From positions 434,001 to 498,000 of the forward strand of contig NZ_JABKDD010000001.1 in the NCBI RefSeq assembly GCF_013623905.1: a DNA stretch of 64,000 nucleotides, read 5' to 3'. Shown piece after piece: positions 24,004-30,522 of the stretch; position 1 is the stretch's first letter, and each line of letters opens with the position of its first letter. This stretch comes from Brevibacterium sediminis (GTDB lineage: Bacteria > Actinomycetota > Actinomycetes > Actinomycetales > Brevibacteriaceae). Position numbers and translations under genes: made by a program. The notes under the pieces were generated by a model. It saw only the letters and a program-made list of their open reading frames with translations, did no database searches and was not told the DNA's origin.

Positions 24004-25011
24004 ATGCTTGAAGGCATGTATAGATGTCTGTCGACTGCCGCACTGCTCGAGGCCGGGTGGGACTGTCATCGGATCAGAGCTGCCGAGCGATGCTGTCTGC
24101 GACGATTGGAACGAGGGCGATATGTTGTCACCGCAGAATGTTCTGATCCGGCGCACAGTTTCGTCAGTGCGATAGCCGCGGCTCCCACAACCACACTGCC
24201 GATAGAGTCGACGGGCCTGCGCAAACGCGTGGAGGATCTGAGAATCCTCGTCCGGTCGTACGTCGATCGCCTGCCTCCGGACGCAGTATTCTCTCACCGC
24301 AGTGCACTCATCGTTCACGGCCTTCCGATTCCATACGTCGAGCGGGACGATGTCTTCGCCGAATCGGTGAGTCCGCGCAGCGGAGTTCGTCTGGCGAAGA
24401 TGCTTGTGCGGCGACGCGTCTCAGATCGTGCAGGGTACGAGTTCGTCGATGGGATCCCGGTGACGACGGTCCTGCAGACGCTGCTCGACATTGCTCGGGA
24501 CTGTCCGCTCGCATTCTCTGTCGCGGCGCTCGATGCAGCGGTGCGCAGCTCGGTCGTGACCGTCGAACAGATGCGTTCCTTCAGTGAAGCGCATCCTGTT
24601 CGCACAGGCACACGGAAGATCGTCAAGGTATTGGAGAATGTCGATGCACGCCGCGAGAGCGTCGCTGAGTCGATCTGCGCGGTGCGGTTAGTCGAGCATT
24701 CGATTCCGGGGTTCGAGCCGCAGGTCGACATTCGCGATGGAGCCGGCAAACACTTGGGCCGTACCGATTTCGCCAATAGACGGGCGAAGGTCATCGCAGA
24801 GTTCGATGGTGCAGGAAAGTACCACCTCGACGGAGCGGATCCGCAAGTGACTTTCGAACGTGAACGGCGCCGCGAGTATGCGCTGCGCAACGAGGGCTGG
24901 TTGGTCTTCCGTGTCCGGTGGAGCGATCTCTTCTCCGCCGACCTCTTCCTGCGGATCGGAGAGTCAGTGCGACGACGACTAGTCATGGACGACAGCCGTC
25001 GCGAAGCGTGA
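24004..25011 (+). CDS. DUF559/VSR-like endonuclease-domain protein with AbiEi-like N-terminus
   Basis: The protein has 335 residues. The N-terminus (CLSTAALLEAGWDCHRIRAA, then RLERGRYVV) looks like the winged-helix domain of AbiEi-type antitoxins. The C-terminal 120 residues look like a DUF559/VSR restriction-endonuclease-like fold: an aspartate in LGRTDFANRRAKVIAEFDG, the E-x-D-G and K of AEFDGAGKYH, and the closing LRNEGWLVFRVRWSDL. Proteins of this build are common, numerous and of unknown function in actinobacteria. ATG 24004 is the longest start; ATG 24016 (MYRCLSTAALLE) is equally likely. The gene reads as slightly lower in GC than its neighbours and is flanked on both sides by repeats. 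It interrupts the usual murA-nucS neighbourhood. Confidence 0.75.
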   Translation: MLEGMYRCLSTAALLEAGWDCHRIRAAERCCLRRLERGRYVVTAECSDPAHSFVSAIAAAPTTTLPIESTGLRKRVEDLRILVRSYVDRLPPDAVFSHRSALIVHGLPIPYVERDDVFAESVSPRSGVRLAKMLVRRRVSDRAGYEFVDGIPVTTVLQTLLDIARDCPLAFSVAALDAAVRSSVVTVEQMRSFSEAHPVRTGTRKIVKVLENVDARRESVAESICAVRLVEHSIPGFEPQVDIRDGAGKHLGRTDFANRRAKVIAEFDGAGKYHLDGADPQVTFERERRREYALRNEGWLVFRVRWSDLFSADLFLRIGESVRRRLVMDDSRREA

Positions 25012-25020
25012 TCCTGACGC

Positions 25021-25086
25021 TCGATCAAGGCGGACAGCGCAAGTCGTTCCGTAGACGGGGCGATAGACGCTGTCCGCCTTGATCGA
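25021..25086. repeat. Perfect 19-bp inverted repeat (hairpin) between convergent genes
   Basis: TCGATCAAGGCGGACAGCG (25021-25039) is matched without error by its reverse complement at 25068-25086, with a 28-nt loop. It starts 9 nt after the DUF559 stop and faces nucS. It could be a bidirectional terminator, but there is no T-tract and its sequence recurs in the adjacent repeats. Confidence 0.75.
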
Positions 25087-25146
25087 CGGTGTGGGCCCGC
25101 GCTGAGGAGCTACGGACGCTGCACGAAGGGAGCGACACGGCTCGGC

Positions 25147-25266
25147 TTGATCGGCGCGGCTGAAGTGAGTGGCCGGCTTTCCCGCGGGTTGATCGGCGAC
25201 GCTGGAGTTGGTGGCCGGCCATCCCGCAGGTTGACCGTGGGCTGATCCGCCGGCTGATCGTGGGTG
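25147..25266. repeat. 42-nt tandem repeat, two copies plus a decayed third
   Basis: Copy 1 is 25147-25188 and copy 2 is 25189-25230. By eye they agree at 34 of 42 positions, both beginning TTGATCGGCG and sharing GTGGCCGGC and TCCCGC. A third copy begins TTGACCG at 25231 and decays into CTGATCC, CTGATCG and GTGATCA elements up to the nucS stop. Confidence 0.65.
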
Positions 25267-25267
25267 A

Positions 25268-25963
25268 TCAGAAGAGGCGGGTCTCGGGGTCGTCCATTCC
25301 GCGGAGGGCATCGTAGTCGAGAACGACGCAGCGGATGCCCCGGTCCTCAGCGAGAGTGCGTGCCTGCGGTTTGATCTCCTGAGCAGCGAAGACTCCGTTG
25401 ACTGGGCTCAGCAGTGGATCGCGATTCATCAGCTCGAGATAGCGGGTGAGCTGTTCGACACCGTCGATATCGCCGCGGCGCTTGATCTCCACCGCCACAG
25501 ACTTCTGTCCGTCGTCACGAGCCAAGATGTCCACCGGACCGATCGCGGTCATGTACTCGCGGCGCACCAGACTGTAGCCCTCGCCGAGGGTCTCGATATG
25601 TTCGGCGAGCAGTTCCTGCAGATGCGCTTCGACCCCGTCCTTGACCAGCCCGGGATCGACCCCGAACTCATAGGAGTCGTCAGCGAGGACCTCGGCGATG
25701 GAGATGACGAGACGGTCACCGGTCTTCGTCTGGGAAACCTCCCACAGCTCCGTCAGGCCGGCCTCGGCCTGCTCGGCGTCGGGCTCGATATGCCGAACCG
25801 TACACGGGGGAGTCATCCAGTTCAGCGGCTTATAGGAACCGCCGTCGGAATGGATGAGCACCGAGCCGTCGGACTTGAGCATGATGAGGCGGGTGGCCAT
25901 CGGAAGGTGGGCGGTCAGACGACCGGCATAATCAACGGAGCATTGGGCAATGACTAGACGCAC
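25268..25963 (-). CDS. nucS: Mismatch-specific endonuclease NucS/EndoMS
   Basis: NucS is the actinobacterial and archaeal replacement for MutS/MutL. It cuts both strands at mismatches and limits mutation. The protein has 231 residues: an N-terminal dimerisation/DNA-binding domain ([20 protein letters not shown]) and a C-terminal RecB-like nuclease domain. The catalytic core is [20 protein letters not shown] (Asp, Glu-x-Lys). The start is GTG at 25963, with TAGGCT 7 nt upstream, suggesting a leaderless mRNA. It diverges from the small gene at 25994. In M. tuberculosis nucS (Rv1321) also lies shortly after murA. Confidence 0.95.
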   Translation of the reverse strand: MRLVIAQCSVDYAGRLTAHLPMATRLIMLKSDGSVLIHSDGGSYKPLNWMTPPCTVRHIEPDAEQAEAGLTELWEVSQTKTGDRLVISIAEVLADDSYEFGVDPGLVKDGVEAHLQELLAEHIETLGEGYSLVRREYMTAIGPVDILARDDGQKSVAVEIKRRGDIDGVEQLTRYLELMNRDPLLSPVNGVFAAQEIKPQARTLAEDRGIRCVVLDYDALRGMDDPETRLF

Positions 25964-25970
25964 GCGCTTC

Positions 25971-25987
25971 AGCCTACGTGAGACAAT
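25971..25987. promoter_or_regulatory. Divergent leaderless promoters (nucS / small zinc-ribbon gene)
   Basis: On the minus strand TAGGCT (25976-25971) lies 7 nt before the nucS GTG. On the plus strand GACAAT (25982-25987) lies 6 nt before the ATG at 25994. The two -10 elements are only 5 nt apart, so the two transcription units probably compete for or share polymerase and regulators. Confidence 0.5.
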
Positions 25988-25993
25988 GACTCA

Positions 25994-26290
25994 ATGCCAC
26001 GATCTTCATCCTCGCGTCGCAAGAACAAATGGCAGCAGTCTCCCCGCGATCTGTCCGACTCTGTGGCAGGCATGAGGACAAGCCGTTCACTGCCGGACGG
26101 AACCTGGTCCGTGCAGACCGTGAAGGGAAACGAATCCGGAAAGGTCTATGTCTGTCCTGGATGTGGCCGGGATGTCAGTGCCGCCTCGAGCCATGTCGTT
26201 GCGTGGCGTCAGGATGCTCCCCACGGAATCGAGATCGGGGTCGAAAGCAGACGGCACTGGCACCAGCACTGCTTCGACCGCTTCCGGTGA
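25994..26290 (+). CDS. Small putative zinc-binding protein next to nucS
   Basis: The protein has 98 residues and a very basic N-terminus (MPRSSSSRRKNKWQQ). It then shows VCPGCGRDVSAASSHVVAW and a C-terminal HWHQHCFDRFR. The CxxC with later His and Cys residues suggests a single zinc site. Homologues in actinobacteria are often labelled 'ATP/GTP-binding protein', without an NTP-binding motif that I can see here. It is divergent from nucS with back-to-back leaderless starts, which hints at a link to NucS or DNA repair. This is inference only. Confidence 0.7.
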   Translation: MPRSSSSRRKNKWQQSPRDLSDSVAGMRTSRSLPDGTWSVQTVKGNESGKVYVCPGCGRDVSAASSHVVAWRQDAPHGIEIGVESRRHWHQHCFDRFR

Positions 26291-26364
26291 GGTCAGATGA
26301 TCTCCGGGCTGTCGTCAACAGGGCTGGAGTCGACTGAGACCTCAGTCAGCCAACGTGCCTCACA

Positions 26365-26402
26365 ATGACGATGGGACCCGCATCAGCGGGTCCCATCGTC
26401 AT
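26365..26402. terminator. Bidirectional terminator, perfect 17-bp stem
   Basis: ATGACGATGGGACCCGC (26365-26381) pairs perfectly with 26386-26402 around an ATCA loop. It lies between the convergent small gene (25994) and the coiled-coil gene (ends 26465). It has no T-tract, like most hairpins in this genome. Confidence 0.7.
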
Positions 26403-26464
26403 CATCGATTCGGTCGGTCTCAGATCAATCGTGCTGGACCCGGTCGGTCTCGACTCAATCGATC

Positions 26465-28084
26465 TCAGCGCAGCGAGTTGCGCGAGCGCGAGGTCTTCGA
26501 GTTGTCCTTCGAGCCGGAGACCTGAGCGTTGATCGAGATCGTGTCCTCGTCGGTGGCGCCGTTGGGCAGATCTTCGCCTGCCGTGTCCTTCTCATCAGCG
26601 GCAGAGTCAGCGTTCGACTCCGCAGCGTTCTTCGAAGCAGGAGTCGACTTCGAGCTTTCGGCCGACTCGTCGGAAGCCTTCGCAGGGCCGTTGCCCTCGG
26701 CTCTGGCACCATCGTTCTTCGCAGGACCGGTCGACTTCGAACCCCCGCCCGAGGCGGATCCGGACTTCGAGGTTTCGGCGTCGTGCGATGCTGCGTCATC
26801 GGTCGACTTCGCGGAGTCATCGGTCTTGGGCGCATCCGACGAGTCATCGTCGGCCAGCAGGTCTTCGAGCTCCTGACCGTCGGCGATCTGCTCGGTGGCG
26901 TGAGACGCCGATTCGGCCTTCGCCGGATCCACTGAGTCGCCGCCCATGACTCCGGGCATAGCGAACAGCGAACGGAGCTGATCGAGCTGAGCAGTGATCG
27001 TCTTGCGCTGCTTCGTGAGCAGATCGACCTGCGACTGTGCGGAGGCGACATTGCGTTTGGCCTCTGCCGCGGATTCCTCAATGGTCGCCTCGGCGGTGGC
27101 GCGAGCTTCCGCAATGAGCGTCTGTGCGCGGGACTTTCCGTCGGCGATGATCTCGTCGGCCTTCTTCACTGCGTCGGTGCGAGTCTGCTCCGCACGCTCG
27201 GCAGCTTCCTTGGCCTCGGTGTCGGCCTTCGCTGCGCGTGCCTGAGCCTCTTCGACGAGCTTCTTGTTCTCGACCTGAGCCTCTTCGTAGCGCTTCTTGC
27301 GTTCGGTCTCGGCTTCCTTGCGCTTGTTCGCGAGCTCGACGTCGAAGGCGTTTCCGGCCTTCTTCGATGCCTCGTCGCGTGCCTTCGCGGACTTGAGCAG
27401 CTCATCGGCCTGCGCCTGAGCAGCCGCCACTGTCTCCTCTGCCTCGGTCTTGGCCTCGGCACGCAGATCCGCAGCTTCCTTCTCAGCGGTCGCCCGCAGT
27501 TCGGAGAGCTCGAGATCAAGGCTCTCGCGAGCCTCCTTGGCGGAAGCGGCATTCGCTTCCTTGGCCTGGTTGGTCTCGCGTTCGGTGGTTGCGCTGAGCT
27601 CGGCTGCGCGTTTCTCAGCGGCTTTGATCGTCTCTTCGGCGCGCAGCTCGGCCGAGGAGATGATTGCATCGGCTTCCGAGCGCGCATTGGACAGTGTGTC
27701 GTTGCTCTCGGTGTGCATCCGAGCGCGAGCGGACGCCGCCTCGGCGCGGGCCTTGTTCCGAATCGTCTCGGCATCGGAATTGGCCTGAGCCAGGGTCTCG
27801 CGGGCCTGCGACTCGGCGATCTTGAGAAGATGGTCGATGCGGCTTCCGGGAGGCCCTGCCGCCTCTGCATTGTCGTTGGCAGCCTTCTTCAGCTGTGCTT
27901 TGGCTTCGGAGAGCTCACCGGCGATCTGCAACTTCGCCCGATCTGCATTGATGACCTGACTGCGCGCATCGGCCAGGGCCTTGCGGACCGACTCGACCTC
28001 GGTGCGCAGCTGCTGCAGTCGCGAATCGACTTCACTCTTCTCGTAGCCGCGCATCGCTGTGCGGAATTCTTCGGTGGGCGTCAC
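26465..28084 (-). CDS. DivIVA-type coiled-coil protein
   Basis: The protein has 539 residues. The N-terminus (EFRTAMRGYEKSEVDSRLQQL) matches the DivIVA lipid-binding/polar-targeting domain. Residues about 20-380 form a nearly continuous alanine-, glutamate- and lysine-rich coiled coil. The last 150 residues are a disordered Ser/Asp/Ala/Lys-rich tail ending SRSRNSLR. Proteins of this build (Wag31, FilP or Scy-like) scaffold polar growth or cytoskeleton in actinobacteria. Its length and long tail differ from canonical Wag31, so it is likely a second DivIVA-family scaffold. The start is GTG 28084 with AGGAG 9 nt upstream; a TAGAGT -10 lies at 28145-28140. Confidence 0.75.
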   Translation of the reverse strand: MTPTEEFRTAMRGYEKSEVDSRLQQLRTEVESVRKALADARSQVINADRAKLQIAGELSEAKAQLKKAANDNAEAAGPPGSRIDHLLKIAESQARETLAQANSDAETIRNKARAEAASARARMHTESNDTLSNARSEADAIISSAELRAEETIKAAEKRAAELSATTERETNQAKEANAASAKEARESLDLELSELRATAEKEAADLRAEAKTEAEETVAAAQAQADELLKSAKARDEASKKAGNAFDVELANKRKEAETERKKRYEEAQVENKKLVEEAQARAAKADTEAKEAAERAEQTRTDAVKKADEIIADGKSRAQTLIAEARATAEATIEESAAEAKRNVASAQSQVDLLTKQRKTITAQLDQLRSLFAMPGVMGGDSVDPAKAESASHATEQIADGQELEDLLADDDSSDAPKTDDSAKSTDDAASHDAETSKSGSASGGGSKSTGPAKNDGARAEGNGPAKASDESAESSKSTPASKNAAESNADSAADEKDTAGEDLPNGATDEDTISINAQVSGSKDNSKTSRSRNSLR

Positions 28085-28317
28085 TGAAGCGAACTCCTGT
28101 CATCTTGGAAAGGGGGTGTTCTTAGGCTGTCCTCGTCCTACTCTAACGGAGACTCCATGAGTGTTGGGTGCGAATGCGAGAATGTGGACGAGGGCTTGAT
28201 CCATGGCCGCGCGGACCCCGTGATGCAGGCCACATGGGCCTCGACTAGGCTGGTGGATGTCGAAATGCATACGTGTTGCGGACACGCGTCCGCAGCGCGG
28301 ATATCCGAGGAGGAAAT

Positions 28318-29508
28318 ATGGCTGATGCAGTGATCGTCGCCGGAGCGCGCACACCGTTCGGGCGACTGCAGGGAGAGCTGTCGAAACTCAGTGCCGTCGA
28401 GCTCGGCGCCGAAGCCATCGCCGGGGCACTCGATCGTGCCGGCATTCAGGGCTCCGACGTCGACTACGTGATCATGGGCCAGGTTCTGCAGGCCGGCAAC
28501 AGTCAGGGCCCCGGTCGACAGGCGGCAGTCAAAGCCGGCATTCCGATGTCCGTTCCGGCTGTGTCGGTCAACAAGCTGTGCCTGTCGGGAATCAACACGA
28601 TCACCCAAGCGGCTCAGCTGATCCGAGCCGGCGAGTACGACGTCGTCGTGGCGGGCGGGCAGGAATCGATGAGCCAGGCCCCGCACATGCTGATGAAATC
28701 GCGTTCGGGGTACAAGTACGGTGATGTCGTCGCCAAGGACCATATGGACTACGACGGACTCTGGGACGCATTCACCGATCAGGCCATGGGCGGACTGACC
28801 GAAGAGGCCAATGCCGGTGACCGCGAGTTCTCGCGCGCTGAGCAGGATGAGTTCTCCGCTCGTTCGCACCAGCGCGCGGCGGCGGCACAGAAGGCCGGTG
28901 CCTTCGAGAATGAGATCGTGCCAGTGACCATCAGCTCGCGCAAGGGCGCTGTCACCATCTCCGCAGACGAGGGTGTGCGTCCTGACACGACGGCCGAGTC
29001 CCTGTCCAAGCTGCGGCCGTCCTTCCAGAAGGACGGAACGATCACCGCGGGCAACGCTTCACAGATCTCCGACGGAGCCTGCGCTGTCGTCGTCATGTCG
29101 CGTGAGAAGGCCGAAGAGCTCGGCGCTCCGATCCTCGCCGAGATCCGTTCGCATGCCTGGACCGCCGGTCCGGACTCGACTCTCCAGCACCAGCCCTCAC
29201 AGGCGATCAAGGTCGCTGCCGAACGCGAAGGCGTCGCAGCCGATTCCTTCGACCTCTATGAGATCAACGAAGCCTTCGCCGCCGTCGGCCTGGCCAGCGC
29301 CAAGGACCTCGGCATCGACGAGGACAAGGTCAACGTCAACGGCGGCGCCGTCGCACTGGGCCACCCGATCGGTGCCTCGGGAGCCCGGGTCGTCCTCACC
29401 CTTGCCCTCGAACTCCAGCGCCGAGGCGGCGGCACGGGTATCGCCGCACTCTGCGGAGGCGGCGGGCAGGGTGACTCGCTCATCGTGACAGTGCCCGCTC
29501 AGGCCTGA
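28318..29508 (+). CDS. Acetyl-CoA C-acetyltransferase (thiolase)
   Basis: The enzyme condenses two acetyl-CoA to acetoacetyl-CoA or thiolyses 3-ketoacyl-CoA. It has 396 residues. The nucleophilic cysteine is Cys88 in [10 protein letters not shown]. The other signatures are [15 protein letters not shown] and the second catalytic cysteine in [11 protein letters not shown]. The start is ATG 28318 with GAGGAGGA upstream. It is monocistronic: a strong hairpin follows. Whether it is biosynthetic or degradative cannot be told from the sequence. Confidence 0.94.
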   Translation: MADAVIVAGARTPFGRLQGELSKLSAVELGAEAIAGALDRAGIQGSDVDYVIMGQVLQAGNSQGPGRQAAVKAGIPMSVPAVSVNKLCLSGINTITQAAQLIRAGEYDVVVAGGQESMSQAPHMLMKSRSGYKYGDVVAKDHMDYDGLWDAFTDQAMGGLTEEANAGDREFSRAEQDEFSARSHQRAAAAQKAGAFENEIVPVTISSRKGAVTISADEGVRPDTTAESLSKLRPSFQKDGTITAGNASQISDGACAVVVMSREKAEELGAPILAEIRSHAWTAGPDSTLQHQPSQAIKVAAEREGVAADSFDLYEINEAFAAVGLASAKDLGIDEDKVNVNGGAVALGHPIGASGARVVLTLALELQRRGGGTGIAALCGGGGQGDSLIVTVPAQA

Positions 29509-29542
29509 GCCGAGTCGTTCGACCGCAATCCAGACAGATGAA

Positions 29543-29572
29543 CCGGTGGGGAGCCGATCGGCTCCCCACCGG
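29543..29572 (+). terminator. Hairpin terminator after the thiolase gene
   Basis: A perfect 13-bp stem (CCGGTGGGGAGCC and its complement) closes around GATC, 34 nt after the thiolase stop. It has no T-tract. Confidence 0.65.
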
Positions 29573-29595
29573 ACCGGACAGAAGGGACCACCATC

Positions 29596-29910
29596 ATGCT
29601 CGCAGCTTTCTCAGTCGCTCCCAGTGGGGGAGAAGGGGCCGACGCCTCGGTCCACGATGCCGTGGCAGCGGCTGTCGAGATCGTTCGCAATTCCGGTCTG
29701 CCGCACCGGACGGACTCGATGTTCACGACCATCGAAGGCGAATGGGACGAGGTCTTCGCGGTCATCAAAGAGGCCACCGAGGCTGTCGGCCAGTTCGGCA
29801 CTCGGGTATCACTGGTGGTCAAGGCCGATATCCGTCCCGGCTACACCGGCGAGATCGACGGCAAACTCGAACGCCTGGAGAAGGCGATCGACGCTCGAAG
29901 CGAAGCCTGA
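29596..29910 (+). CDS. MTH1187-type thiamine-binding family protein
   Basis: The protein has 104 residues. The N-terminal strand AAFSVAPSGG, the VHDAVAAAVEIVRNSGLPH segment and TTIEGEWDEVFAVIKEA fit the MTH1187/YkoF-like family, a ferredoxin-like fold that binds thiamine or related molecules. The physiological role in actinobacteria is not settled. It lies between the thiolase hairpin and a small membrane-protein gene. Confidence 0.75.
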   Translation: MLAAFSVAPSGGEGADASVHDAVAAAVEIVRNSGLPHRTDSMFTTIEGEWDEVFAVIKEATEAVGQFGTRVSLVVKADIRPGYTGEIDGKLERLEKAIDARSEA

Positions 29911-29998
29911 GACGAATTCTTCTGAAATTCTCAGTGACGTGAGTCTCATCTGGCGTTAGTCTTTCTCCATCGGATGCATCGATCGAAGGAGACAGACA

Positions 29999-30205
29999 AT
30001 GAATGGTGCAAAGCTCTTCTCTGTTGCCACGGCACTCACGCTTGTCGCGTTGCTGGGCTTCATGCTCGCAGGATTCTTCCCGATCATCGTCGACTTCGCA
30101 TTCGGGATCGAGGCCGTGGCAGTCATTCTTGCGATGACGGGAGTGGTGGCCGTGTCATTCGTGACGGTGAGGAAGTCGATGGAGAACGCAGCCCGTCACT
30201 ACTGA
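29999..30205 (+). CDS. Small two-helix membrane protein
   Basis: The protein has 68 residues and two hydrophobic segments (about 6-30 and 38-58) with a short basic tail. A clear ribosome site (GAAGGAGA) precedes ATG 29999, and a strong hairpin follows the stop. I do not recognise a family. Confidence 0.6.
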   Translation: MNGAKLFSVATALTLVALLGFMLAGFFPIIVDFAFGIEAVAVILAMTGVVAVSFVTVRKSMENAARHY

Positions 30206-30235
30206 GATGTTCCTGCCGAGCTTTCACGGCAGCGT

Positions 30236-30286
30236 CGGCCCCGGTTCGAGGCGACGGACGAGACAGTCCGCACCGAACCGGGGCCG
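30236..30286 (+). terminator. Terminator, 13-bp stem with T-rich tail
   Basis: CGGCCCCGGTTCG (30236-30248) pairs with 30274-30286, and CTTTCTGTTCT follows. A small inner stem (GGAC/GTCC) lies in the loop. It separates the small membrane-protein gene from tRNA-Arg. Confidence 0.75.
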
Positions 30287-30324
30287 CTTTCTGTTCTCAT
30301 CCGGGCATCGGTTACGATATTTGA

Positions 30325-30398
30325 GCCTCCGTAGCTCAGTCGGATAGAGCAACCGCCTTCTAAGCGGTAGGTCGCGGGTTCGAGCCCCGCCGGGGGCG
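30325..30398 (+). tRNA. tRNA-Arg (anticodon TCT)
   Basis: A full cloverleaf is visible. The acceptor GCCTCCG pairs with CGGGGGC (one G-T), the D-arm is AGCTCAGTCGGATAGAGC, and the anticodon loop TTCTAAG gives TCT. The T-arm is GCGGGTTCGAGCCCCGC and the discriminator is G. The 3' CCA is not encoded. It reads AGA, a rare codon in a genome of this GC content. Confidence 0.95.
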
Positions 30399-30522
30399 CT
30401 TCTCATGCTCGCATCCGCCGATCCCGCAGGTCCGGTCGATCGGCGTCGGTGCCGAGCAATTCCGCGCCGATACGGCGTGGCAGTTGGTGCCGAGCTGGGA
30501 AAACATAGAGAGTGGAGGCGTG

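Noticed and set aside
23693..24043. A 116-codon minus-strand frame over the 39-nt repeats as a real gene
   Set aside because: It lacks a ribosome site or promoter, overlaps the start of the DUF559 gene and shows only the repeat pattern. I keep the repeat as a finding, not a CDS.
23658..25267. A CRISPR array or prophage remnant in the repeat islet
   Set aside because: The repeats are contiguous and degenerate with no unique spacers, no cas genes and no phage genes nearby.
24979..25311. A 110-codon minus-strand frame over the 42-nt repeats as a gene
   Set aside because: It overlaps the ends of both nucS and the DUF559 gene and has no start signal. Only the repeat itself is supported.
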